Source: Flavobacteriales bacterium (lineage in GTDB: Bacteria > Bacteroidota > Bacteroidia > Flavobacteriales_G > JALEGO01). From it: a stretch of 64,000 nucleotides of DNA. Below the pieces are notes generated by a model. That model was not told where the DNA came from. It worked only from the letters and a program-made list of their open reading frames with translations, and made no database searches. Position numbers and translations under genes: made by a program. The stretch covers positions 184,373 through 248,372 of the forward strand of contig JAHDEG010000005.1 of NCBI GenBank assembly GCA_020628935.1, read 5' to 3'. Below, piece by piece: positions 27,476 to 34,747 of this stretch (positions within the stretch are counted from its first letter, which is position 1; each line of letters opens with the position of its first letter).

Positions 27476-28072
27476 CTATGCTAGATTTACGTATTCTCCT
27501 TCTCGGTTGCCTGAAGTGTAAAGAGCTTGAAGGTCAGATAGTGTTTTACCAAAACGCATTTCAAAATGAGGTTTATCCTTGAAGGATTTCCAGTCCCCAC
27601 CCCATGAGAAGCCTAAACTCTTTCCAAGTGCTGCTATTTTACTCCAATTGGGATTAGTCCAAAGGGCTTTGCCGTTTTTAATTTCAACCACATCTAGCGC
27701 CAATCCATAATTATGTAAGCTTTTACCCGGTTTAGCATTAGTTACAACATTGCCTTTTGTTGTGCGGCCTTTGGCATATAGTTTTTCTTGTTCTTTCCAA
27801 GTGCGCAAAGCAGATGTAACCCTAAGTTTAATCCCTAATTCCTTTTCAGCTCTCAAGATAAATTCATTGGCTCTTTTTCGTATTTGTGGATGTAAACTTG
27901 CAAGCCTTCTGTCCGTGATGATATCCCAAGTTTTATTTTGAATAAATTCTATCGTTTTAGAAGCCATTTGTTTAATCTGTTTTCTTCGTTTAAATATGAT
28001 ATATCCTACAATTACAAGCATAATAGTGAGTATGGCTATTCCCGTTTTATTTGGCTTAAAAGCAATGCGCAT
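27476..28072 (-). CDS. M15-type peptidoglycan endopeptidase (endolysin-like)
   Basis: A 198-residue protein from ATG 28,072, which overlaps the previous stop as TAATG; an in-frame ATG 21 bp further upstream is less likely. A membrane anchor ('AILTIMLVIVGYIIF') precedes a linker and an M15 domain (about 60-175): 'LRVTSALRTWKEQEKLYAKG', zinc ligands in 'KSLHNYGLALDVV' (His and Asp) and 'KPHFEMRFG' (His). M15C enzymes such as phage L-Ala-D-Glu endopeptidases cut peptidoglycan stem peptides. The N-terminal anchor is a variant of the phage enzyme, which is usually soluble. Its place in a block of small structural-looking genes supports a lysis or cell-wall-penetration role. Confidence 0.85.
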   Translation of the reverse strand: MRIAFKPNKTGIAILTIMLVIVGYIIFKRRKQIKQMASKTIEFIQNKTWDIITDRRLASLHPQIRKRANEFILRAEKELGIKLRVTSALRTWKEQEKLYAKGRTTKGNVVTNAKPGKSLHNYGLALDVVEIKNGKALWTNPNWSKIAALGKSLGFSWGGDWKSFKDKPHFEMRFGKTLSDLQALYTSGNREGEYVNLA

Positions 28073-28491
28073 TAGGTTACTATGTTTCTCCAATTCTGAA
28101 AATCATCATTGTCTAATTCTGTCCGCATCCTGTCGGTTAATGTCTCATCAAACTTCTGGCTATATGCATCGGTAACTGATTCCAATCTTCCTCTGGTTTG
28201 ATATGCCAATCGATCAATAGCATCTTCATCTGTACCATCCCAATCAATCATCCATTTATTACCAGATGGATTGGCCGCAGAACGGTACTGCTGGGCTAGA
28301 ATGTTGGGGTTTTGTGTTTCGTTCTTATCAAATTGATTCTCACTGATCTTTCTAACCACTTTTTTAATGCGTTTTTTCAGAAATAAATAAGCCAATAAAC
28401 CAGCCAACACAATCAATACAATGCGATTGCTAAATATTGTTTTTGCTCCTTGCGCAACTTTTTGTAGTATGATTGGATTCATCTTTTTCAT
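28072..28491 (-). CDS. Membrane protein with a single annexin-like repeat
   Basis: 139 residues from ATG 28,491 (an upstream in-frame ATG at 28,530 would overlap the preceding gene by 32 bp). A membrane segment 'RIVLIVLAGLLAYLFL' precedes a basic juxtamembrane stretch. The last 60 residues hold 'WDGTDEDAIDRLAYQTRGR', a helix 'SVTDAYSQKFDETLTDRM', and 'ELDNDDFQNW'. This has the order and spacing of an annexin repeat (G-T-D-E, then the RxxAxxxxF-like second helix, then the SELxGxFxx helix), including the GT loop and the distal acidic residue that bind calcium in the type II site. Annexins bind acidic membranes. Only one repeat is present, against four in eukaryotic annexins. Confidence 0.65.
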   Translation of the reverse strand: MKKMNPIILQKVAQGAKTIFSNRIVLIVLAGLLAYLFLKKRIKKVVRKISENQFDKNETQNPNILAQQYRSAANPSGNKWMIDWDGTDEDAIDRLAYQTRGRLESVTDAYSQKFDETLTDRMRTELDNDDFQNWRNIVT

Positions 28492-28498
28492 TTGTTTT

Positions 28499-28747
28499 TT
28501 AACCGAATCTTGTAAATGCTTTTTTAGCAATTCCTAAGTAATCACCTAGGCTTAATTCTTCTCCTTCTTCTGGAACCACTTCTTTTATGAAATCAACTAT
28601 ATCTGGGTTCTGCACAATGACTTCTACTGCTTGTAAAAAGTCATCATGTTCTAAACTGTCTTGCAAATCCTGAAAGGCTTGAAGCTTTTCTCCAACTTGT
28701 TCAGGGTTCAGTGCTTGTATCTCTAGGTTCACTTTGAATGTTTTCAT
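28499..28747 (-). CDS. Small acidic helical protein of unknown function
   Basis: 82 residues, acidic, mainly helical ('EQVGEKLQAFQDLQDSLEHDDFLQAVEVIVQNPDIVDFIKEVV'), with an ending 'LGIAKKAFTRFG'. Nothing in it identifies a family. Its first 47 bp overlap the end of the preceding coiled-coil gene in another frame, and its stop lies 7 bp from the start of the annexin-like gene, so it belongs to the same tightly packed operon. The start ATG at 28,747 is the only good one, preceded by an A-rich stretch. It could be a small structural or assembly protein of the module. Confidence 0.6.
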   Translation of the reverse strand: MKTFKVNLEIQALNPEQVGEKLQAFQDLQDSLEHDDFLQAVEVIVQNPDIVDFIKEVVPEEGEELSLGDYLGIAKKAFTRFG

Positions 28748-29588
28748 CTTTCATTGTATTTATTTCGTTATCAAACTCTTCCATTTCGCATTCGTTAGAA
28801 TCTTCTGGTTCTGACTCAATTTCAAATTGCACTTCTTTTCTCTCTTTGGGTAATACTGGTTTGGTTTTACCCAAACTCGGTTCCTTTTGATGTGCTCCTT
28901 GCTTAATCCAATCTTTAATGAATCCACCCAGAGCATTAGGAACTTGCTTTAAATATCCTTTGACATCGTCCTGTATGTTGGCTTCTTTGTCGCTTAATTC
29001 TGTTTCTTTTTGATGTAAAACGGCCTCACGTTCTGCTATTCTCGCTTCACGTTCAGATAACATCATTTCCTTAAATTTTAAGGTCTGTTCCATGAGCTTG
29101 TTGCTCATGTCAATCTGCCATTTCTCTTCTTTTAGTTCATATTCCTTTTTTAGCCCCGATAATTGAATTTCCATTTCTTGACGAAACGTATCAATATTTG
29201 CACGTTCAATGACAGGGATTTGAGGCTTCTCTGGTGTGGTAAGATTAATATTCACATTACCATTTTTATCAACTTTGTGCGGCACACCATTTATTCTTAC
29301 CGATTCATCTTCTTCTGGATCTATCCACTCAATCTCTTGATTTATTTGAATAAAAAAAGGAGGATTTTGCCTGGAGGACTGTTCATTGGTTCCGTATTTC
29401 ACTTGAACTTCTGCATCCACATTATCTGAGATCACTTTATCCAAAAAGTCACCAAAACTTTGGCCTTCTGGATTGTCGTCTGAAGAAACAATGGTAATAC
29501 CATTTTCATCCTTAATGGACCAATACTTGTATCGGGCAATCTTTCGTTTTGCCAAATCGGAATCGATATAGTTTTTGATCTTTTTCAT
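28701..29588 (-). CDS. Coiled-coil protein, possible scaffold
   Basis: 295 residues. The N-terminal ~120 residues mix short strands with an 'EIEWIDPEEDESVRINGVPHKVD' segment. Residues about 130-205 are a long charged coiled coil ('LKKEYELKEEKWQIDMSNKLMEQTLKFKEMMLSEREARIAEREAVLHQ'-type heptads), followed by 'LKQVPNALGGFIKDW' and an acidic, disordered tail. This resembles assembly scaffolds or anchor proteins but no family is recognised. It starts 1 bp after the preceding gene and overlaps the next by 47 bp. No signal peptide or membrane segment was seen. Confidence 0.6.
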   Translation of the reverse strand: MKKIKNYIDSDLAKRKIARYKYWSIKDENGITIVSSDDNPEGQSFGDFLDKVISDNVDAEVQVKYGTNEQSSRQNPPFFIQINQEIEWIDPEEDESVRINGVPHKVDKNGNVNINLTTPEKPQIPVIERANIDTFRQEMEIQLSGLKKEYELKEEKWQIDMSNKLMEQTLKFKEMMLSEREARIAEREAVLHQKETELSDKEANIQDDVKGYLKQVPNALGGFIKDWIKQGAHQKEPSLGKTKPVLPKERKEVQFEIESEPEDSNECEMEEFDNEINTMKDENIQSEPRDTSTEP

Positions 29589-29589
29589 T

Positions 29590-29937
29590 TTAGTATGAAA
29601 TCTTTAAGTACTTAACCTGATAGTCATAACCAGTGGTATTGGGTTCCAATTTTACATTTCCTTGATGCCGACTGATAAGGTTGCTTTGGAAGCTCCCCGA
29701 ATCATTTTCCATCATCAATAATGGCGTGTATTGAACTTGCTCCGAATTAGACTGAATACTTAACTCAAAGTTCAAGCTCTTCACAGAGCAGTAATAGATG
29801 TAGATGACCTCATGTGTTTTTATCTGGATATCCTTCACATTACCAACCACATGATCGGAAAGATGATAAAGGCTAATGTCTTTAGCCTTTAAATCTATTT
29901 CGATTATTTTTAGTAATATGGGGTTAATCGTAAGCAT
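29590..29937 (-). CDS. Small beta-rich protein of unknown function
   Basis: 115 residues of alternating hydrophobic strands ('VIYIYYCSVKSLNFELSIQS', 'VQYTPLLMMENDSGSFQSNL', 'TGYDYQVKYLKISY'), no signal peptide and no membrane segment. The strand pattern would suit a small beta-sandwich such as a virion or capsid-decoration protein, but I can support only 'beta-rich'. It is 2 bp after the preceding gene and 1 bp before the next, in the same operon. Confidence 0.55.
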   Translation of the reverse strand: MLTINPILLKIIEIDLKAKDISLYHLSDHVVGNVKDIQIKTHEVIYIYYCSVKSLNFELSIQSNSEQVQYTPLLMMENDSGSFQSNLISRHQGNVKLEPNTTGYDYQVKYLKISY

Positions 29938-29939
29938 GC

Positions 29940-30269
29940 CTATTTATCTTTTTGGATAATGAAATACACTGATATTGATGCATTCAATGGTTCTGTGTTT
30001 TTAATCAATCCCTTGATTATTTCACTTTTTAAGTTTTCATTTAGCCGATAGATCTTCTGATTAGGAGGCACAGAATCTGAGCTCTCCAGTTTGCTACGTT
30101 GAAGTTTTAAATCCAGTCCGTTTTTAAAGCCAAGAGATAATTCGGTGTCCCCATTAACTAAAATTCCTTTTAGTCTCTCATCGGCTTTTCTAGGAACGAA
30201 AATGAATGACTTCATTTCTCCGCTGCTTAAATCACTCTCGAATACCTTTTCTAGTCTTCTCATTTTCAA
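29940..30269 (-). CDS. Small beta-rich protein of unknown function
   Basis: 109 residues, with strands such as 'MKSFIFVPRKADERLKGILVNGDTELSLGF' and a C-terminal 'LNASISVYFIIQKDK'. It overlaps the 126-residue gene by 38 bp; a second ATG two codons on (30,263) would shorten the overlap only slightly. It may be a partner of the neighbouring beta-rich proteins in one assembly. No motif indicates enzyme activity. Confidence 0.55.
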   Translation of the reverse strand: MKMRRLEKVFESDLSSGEMKSFIFVPRKADERLKGILVNGDTELSLGFKNGLDLKLQRSKLESSDSVPPNQKIYRLNENLKSEIIKGLIKNTEPLNASISVYFIIQKDK

Positions 30270-30612
30270 GTTTTAAGTATATTCTAATTGTGTATGGATA
30301 AGTGGATGCTGTTCCTGCATCTTTGTATTCAATTTCAATTCTATTTCCTTCTCCTTTAAATCCATGTACATTAAAAAACCGTTTGTTGGGTTCTACATTT
30401 TTGTTGCTCTGTAAAAAGAGCAATTCAAAGTTTTTAGGAAACAGCTCTTTGCCATCAACAAAGCTTGTGTAAAGGATTCCGTCACTTGGTACATTTTCCA
30501 AAATGGCTATTCCTGTTAGAGACTCGTAATCCTTATCCAATTCATCTGTCAATCGAACAATGTCGAAAGTGGAGACTATTTCCTTTTCCAGTATTTGAAT
30601 TTTTTCACGCAT
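30232..30612 (-). CDS. Small beta-rich protein of unknown function
   Basis: 126 residues, probably a beta sandwich: 'SLTGIAILENVPSDGILYTSFVDGKELF', 'FELLFLQS', 'NRIEIEYKDAGTASTYPYTIRIYLKLE'. The spacing of strands and the short loops recall small jelly-roll or receptor-type phage proteins, but this is a visual impression. It overlaps the 74-residue gene by 8 bp upstream and the 109-residue gene by 38 bp downstream, which shows how tightly the operon is packed. Confidence 0.55.
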   Translation of the reverse strand: MREKIQILEKEIVSTFDIVRLTDELDKDYESLTGIAILENVPSDGILYTSFVDGKELFPKNFELLFLQSNKNVEPNKRFFNVHGFKGEGNRIEIEYKDAGTASTYPYTIRIYLKLENEKTRKGIRE

Positions 30613-30829
30613 TGGGTTGAATGTTTATTGGGTTTCCTGCCCCGTAGTTAAATGCCTGAAAGGCTTTAATCCCTTTTTCTGTGGTTCGAATCTTTAAGGT
30701 AAGTGTTTGTCTGTCTTCATCTGAAAGGAGGTTTATGCTTTCTATTATCGCATCAATTAAATCAGAGGCGACTAGTTTATTAGCCGCCTTTGATTTATCT
30801 CCTTCTGTTGTTTGGTTTTTAGCTTTCAT
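30605..30829 (-). CDS. Small hypothetical protein
   Basis: 74 residues: a charged, probably disordered N-terminus ('KAKNQTTEGDKSKAANK'), one amphipathic helix ('ASDLIDAIIESINLLSDEDRQTL') and a strand-rich end with 'FNYGAGNPINIQPNA'. It has no recognised relatives. It lies 11 bp after the 211-residue gene and overlaps the next by 8 bp, so it is part of the module operon. Confidence 0.5.
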   Translation of the reverse strand: MKAKNQTTEGDKSKAANKLVASDLIDAIIESINLLSDEDRQTLTLKIRTTEKGIKAFQAFNYGAGNPINIQPNA

Positions 30830-30840
30830 TTTTTGAGTTT

Positions 30841-31476
30841 TTAATATCCATAAACAGTTGTTCCTTCTAGAAAAACCTTTAAAAAGCCATTTACATCATC
30901 AGGTAAATCCACGTTAAATTCAATGGGTGTTTGAGGTTCAATTGTTTTAGGGTTATTCAAAACATAAAGGCCAAATGGCTTATTGGTATTGTAACCATAG
31001 AAACCATCGAAAAATCTTCTGATTGGCTGTTTTTCAAAAACTTTCTTTCCGTTTAACTCCATTTCCCATTCCCCATTCAATAAATCGGCAGGAAAGCCAT
31101 TGACGAATGTGCCATTCACGGCAGAGGTATCATACAACAAGCGAATCCCTGAAAGTGTAAGATGTCTGTCTTTGCCTAGTTTACCATTATCAATATTGGT
31201 AATTCCAATTTCCTCTGACACTGATAATCGTATTAATTCACACCTTGTTCCTTTAATTTCAGCAGTTGAATAATAAGGGGCATCAGAAATTTGTGCTTTT
31301 CCTGTTACTAATGATTTCTGAATGGGTTTAGGTAATTGATGTGCTCTTTCTAAGAAATGTTTTCTAAAGCGTGAAGCTCCCATTTCTCCTTTTATAGCCT
31401 TTCTTGTTGCAAAACCGCTGCGGCCTGTTTGTCCTAATCCAGAAAGTATAATTTCTTCGTTTGTAAGTTCTTCCAT
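30841..31476 (-). CDS. Beta-rich protein with a leader-like L-S-G-L-G N-terminus; candidate capsid subunit
   Basis: 211 residues. The N-terminus 'MEELTNEEIILSGLG' reads like a cleavable acidic leader ending in L-S-G-L-G (residues 11-15), a motif that recurs in the neighbouring 984-residue protein. A helical segment (about 16-50) is followed by beta strands to the end ('YYSTAEIKGTRCELIRLSVS', 'EWEMELNGKKVFEKQPIRRFF', 'LYVLNNPKTIEPQTPIEFNVDLPD', 'LKVFLEGTTVYGY'). This could be a jelly-roll virion protein, but that needs a structural search. It is 29 bp from the large gene and 11 bp from the next. Confidence 0.6.
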   Translation of the reverse strand: MEELTNEEIILSGLGQTGRSGFATRKAIKGEMGASRFRKHFLERAHQLPKPIQKSLVTGKAQISDAPYYSTAEIKGTRCELIRLSVSEEIGITNIDNGKLGKDRHLTLSGIRLLYDTSAVNGTFVNGFPADLLNGEWEMELNGKKVFEKQPIRRFFDGFYGYNTNKPFGLYVLNNPKTIEPQTPIEFNVDLPDDVNGFLKVFLEGTTVYGY

Positions 31477-31505
31477 TGTTAATTGATTTATGGTTTAATT
31501 GAATA

Positions 31506-34460
31506 TTAGATCATTTTTGATGCTCGCTTGAGCAGGGTAGAGTATTTACTCTTTGGGTGTTTTTTCCTTAACTCTTGTGCTTTTCGGTGCATGGCCTTTA
31601 AACGTGAAGCATTGCTTCTTTTACTTACTCGAGCTCTGGTAACACTCTTGGATGGTACACGAAGCATTGTAGTGCTGCCTCGCCCGATAGTTTTGCGTTT
31701 GTAAGTTCTTTTTCTTCGGGTTGTTGTGCCTCGTAGTGATGGCTTCCTTCTGTTTCTGGCTCGAGTTCTGGCTGCTTTAATACCTGCTAACGATCGTTTC
31801 TTTTTTCGTTTGGCTTTTTTCCAGATAACCAATCCAATAATAGCTACAAGTCCACCCATACCCACAATGATTATTTTCTTTTTGTGTTTAAGCCACAGGT
31901 TTTTCATTTTTTGCATCATAGTCATTGAGTTTGGGTCGCTCTGTTCTAATTCATCATTCGTTAGTGGATTCATCATTTTGGCGGTTGGAGATGGAAAGTC
32001 AGTATCATCATTAAAAGTTGGAGTACTTGGAGTTATTTCAGTATTTGAATTCATTGCCTTTTTTGCTTTGATTTTATCAGCAACATTTTTAAAAAGTTTA
32101 ACCGGGTTAATTTTGGAAAGTAATTTCTTGGCAAAAACAATGAATCCGCTTGCTGCTGTGGTTGCTGTTGCAGCCGTTGCAGTTGCCGCTACACCTAATG
32201 GTAGTCCAGTTTTCTTAGCAGCTCTTCCTTTGGTGATTGCCGAACGGAATTTACTGGCTTTCCCTCCGATTTTAGTGTAGAATTTTTCAGCTTTATTTTT
32301 AGCTTTTACTACTTTTTGCCACTCATTCATATCAAGATTTTGGGCTGTAGCTTGTGATTGATTTAAATAGCCATAAATTAATCTGGATGCAATTTTGAGA
32401 ACATTGAGTTTTAAAACCAGCAAAATGGAAGCTCTTAAGGTGATTGTTGCAGGGTTATATTTTACTACTGCTTTCGCTACTTTTTTAATGCCTTTACCGA
32501 CCTTTTTAAAGAAGTTTTTCAATCGTTTCTTTTTCCTTCTTCCTAAACCTTCAAGTTCATCATCTTCGAGCAGTTCATTCAAATCGTATTCTGTCATATT
32601 TACCCTTGCTAAATAGATAGGTTCATCATCTATGCCTGATAATTCTGAGGTATTGAGTTGCTCCAATCCCAATTCAATCGCTTTGAAGAAATTGGCATAA
32701 GAACTATTAGCGGTAATGGCACTATCAAGCGCATCGATTCTGTCGTCTGGATCTCCCCAAGAGTTGATAAGGTCATTCATTAACTCTAGTTCCTTATCCA
32801 CCTGTATAGTTTGACTCAATACTGTTGGGTTGGATTTCTCTTGTGTTAAAGTTTGCTTTGCTTTGACCACTTCTGCGAGAATCCCTCTTTCTACAATTTC
32901 AGCCGCATCCTCAGCGCTGGCTAATACTATCTCCGCTTCTGCTTCTGACAACACTTCTCCAAAACCAGAAAGAAAGTTACTTTCTAGCAAGTCTTCTTGA
33001 AGATCATCATCAATTTCGGAAACTGTAAAGGGTTCATTTAATTCTTGCATCAAGTCATTTTGGAGATCCGTAGCTCCTAATCCTGATAATTCATGTAATT
33101 CCATAATTTTTATTGTTTTAAGGTCTATTATTGGTTTGGCTTCGTGGTTGAAATGAGGGATTTCTGGAACAGCGTCTATCACGTATTCATTGCCCTTCTT
33201 ATCAATTGCAACTGGATAGATGTGCTGAAACTTCCCAGTTTGTTCGTAAGCCGCGATTCTATATTCATGCGGAATACCCATATTGAGCAGAAGAGCACTT
33301 ATAAGAATAGTATAGTCGTCACAATCAATTCCTATTTGGGCATCCTGTAAGGAACGTTTTGGTGTTCGCAGTTCTTCAATTCCATCTTGATCGAGCTTGT
33401 ATTTTGTGTTGGCTCTAAGCCAATTCCATATATTCTCACTAGATTCTTCAATTGTTTCGCCTTCCAATTCCATTGCGAGTTCAGTCACCTGATCAAAGTC
33501 TCTTTTCGCAATCAATTCCATGTAATGAAGTGTGTCATTCAGATTGGCAGATTTCTTTAAAGTTTTTCTGAAACCATCCACAGTTGATATTCCGCTCAAA
33601 TTCTGACTAGAAGCCATTGTCTTAAGTCCTTTAGAAGCAATGTTTTCAATAATTTTAGATACTCTGTTTGTTAAATCCTCAGAAGGATATCCTGCACCAC
33701 CAATTCCAGAGACCAAAAAATGATTTTGGATTTTCAGCAATGCTAACTTTTGTCTTATGTAGACTTCAAAAGTTCTTGCAAACACCTCCGTTCTTCGGTT
33801 CCAATATTCTTCTAAGCCATCTAAACTTAGGCTGAAATCAGTTTTGTGTCCATTAGCTTTGAAATAGAGTAAATTGAAAAACTCTTCAAATTGTTTCTCA
33901 AACCAATTCCCTTTTTTGGCAATGGTTTCATCATAACCTTTGCGTGTAGTTCTACCGCCAGAGACATATAATTGCTTGGATTTGGTGTAAAAGGAAAGTA
34001 TGTTGTCTAAAGCATGTGCCCATTCATGTGCTAACACACCAATGCCTTGTGTTTTAGTGATATTTATTACCGCATGTGGGTTTGGTTCATAATGTCCAGC
34101 GGCTCTTCCTTTTCCTCTTGCACCTAGAGCAATAGAAAGTTTGCCATTTAAACCCATTTGATAGTCTTGCGCCTTGAATATCTGAGCCAAATGATGAAGA
34201 GAAAGCATTGAGCCATAAAGAAAATTGGCGCGGTCTTCTTGACTCATCCAATTTCCAAACTCAATGCTTCTCAGGTTGAAGTGCTTCAAAGCACTTTCAG
34301 AATCGTGTAGCCAATCGGATTGCAATGTTTTTGATGTGCCAACATGTAGTTTGGGATCAAGAGAAAGACCTTCTTCTCTCCAGTAGCGATCGATTCTTCC
34401 TCCCTGAACCAATTGGCCAGCATCTTCGATTTTACCTAATATGTTTGATTGGTAATTCAT
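31506..34460 (-). CDS. 984-residue multidomain protein: zincin-like, transglutaminase-like, membrane-active and basic-tail segments
   Basis: Residues 100-160 resemble an LPD1-type domain of large polyvalent proteins ('AVINITKTQGIGVLAHEWAHALDN'), with the zincin motif HEWAH at 145-149. Residues about 345-435 form a transglutaminase-like fold with a Cys-His-Asp triad (C380 in 'GIDCDDYT', H413 in 'FQHIYPVAI', D429 in 'YVIDAV'). Acidic stretches end in L-S-G-L-G (458-462), L-S-G-F-G (497-501) and L-E-G-L-G (636-640). After the last comes a cationic amphipathic helix (641-664), a conserved-looking 'ILLVLKLNVLKIASRLIY' helix, Ala-rich and hydrophobic segments, a membrane helix (862-880) and a 100-residue Arg/Lys tail. 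It overlaps the preceding gene as ATGA. I infer a virion or delivery polyprotein; no experimental family function is known to me. Confidence 0.75.
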   Translation of the reverse strand: MNYQSNILGKIEDAGQLVQGGRIDRYWREEGLSLDPKLHVGTSKTLQSDWLHDSESALKHFNLRSIEFGNWMSQEDRANFLYGSMLSLHHLAQIFKAQDYQMGLNGKLSIALGARGKGRAAGHYEPNPHAVINITKTQGIGVLAHEWAHALDNILSFYTKSKQLYVSGGRTTRKGYDETIAKKGNWFEKQFEEFFNLLYFKANGHKTDFSLSLDGLEEYWNRRTEVFARTFEVYIRQKLALLKIQNHFLVSGIGGAGYPSEDLTNRVSKIIENIASKGLKTMASSQNLSGISTVDGFRKTLKKSANLNDTLHYMELIAKRDFDQVTELAMELEGETIEESSENIWNWLRANTKYKLDQDGIEELRTPKRSLQDAQIGIDCDDYTILISALLLNMGIPHEYRIAAYEQTGKFQHIYPVAIDKKGNEYVIDAVPEIPHFNHEAKPIIDLKTIKIMELHELSGLGATDLQNDLMQELNEPFTVSEIDDDLQEDLLESNFLSGFGEVLSEAEAEIVLASAEDAAEIVERGILAEVVKAKQTLTQEKSNPTVLSQTIQVDKELELMNDLINSWGDPDDRIDALDSAITANSSYANFFKAIELGLEQLNTSELSGIDDEPIYLARVNMTEYDLNELLEDDELEGLGRRKKKRLKNFFKKVGKGIKKVAKAVVKYNPATITLRASILLVLKLNVLKIASRLIYGYLNQSQATAQNLDMNEWQKVVKAKNKAEKFYTKIGGKASKFRSAITKGRAAKKTGLPLGVAATATAATATTAASGFIVFAKKLLSKINPVKLFKNVADKIKAKKAMNSNTEITPSTPTFNDDTDFPSPTAKMMNPLTNDELEQSDPNSMTMMQKMKNLWLKHKKKIIIVGMGGLVAIIGLVIWKKAKRKKKRSLAGIKAARTRARNRRKPSLRGTTTRRKRTYKRKTIGRGSTTMLRVPSKSVTRARVSKRSNASRLKAMHRKAQELRKKHPKSKYSTLLKRASKMI

Positions 34461-34747
34461 TTAGATTTGCTCGCTTTTTGTTGAAGCGAAGCTATTTGAG
34501 ATTGGTTTTTATTGCTTCGATAATGGAGCGATTTAATATCTTCTTTAATCTCCTGAATATCTGTCTCAATTCCTTTATCAATGTGGGTTTGAATGCCTAC
34601 AATAAGAAGCTTTAATTTGTTCGTGTAGTCCGTCAACTCTTTGATCAATTGCTTTACTTCTTTGTGGATCGATTTTAATAAATAACCCACCATACCAACA
34701 AGAGTGGTGAATAGAATGGATAATATGAGGATGTATACTTTTTCCAT
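34457..34747 (-). CDS. Single-pass membrane protein with coiled coil
   Basis: 96 residues: one N-terminal membrane helix ('YILILSILFTTLVGMVGYLL') and then charged amphipathic helix throughout ('IHKEVKQLIKELTDYTNKL', 'GIETDIQEIKEDIKSLHYRSNKNQSQIASLQQ'). Such short anchored coiled coils are common in phage and mobile-element modules but have no diagnostic motif. Its stop overlaps the large gene's start as ATGA, and its start overlaps the preceding stop by 1 bp, so it is coupled on both sides. Confidence 0.6.
   Translation of the reverse strand: MEKVYILILSILFTTLVGMVGYLLKSIHKEVKQLIKELTDYTNKLKLLIVGIQTHIDKGIETDIQEIKEDIKSLHYRSNKNQSQIASLQQKASKSK

Noticed and set aside
31506..34460. Two or more separate genes fused by a missed stop
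   Set aside because: The frame is continuous for 984 codons with coherent domain order and no internal start region typical of this operon.
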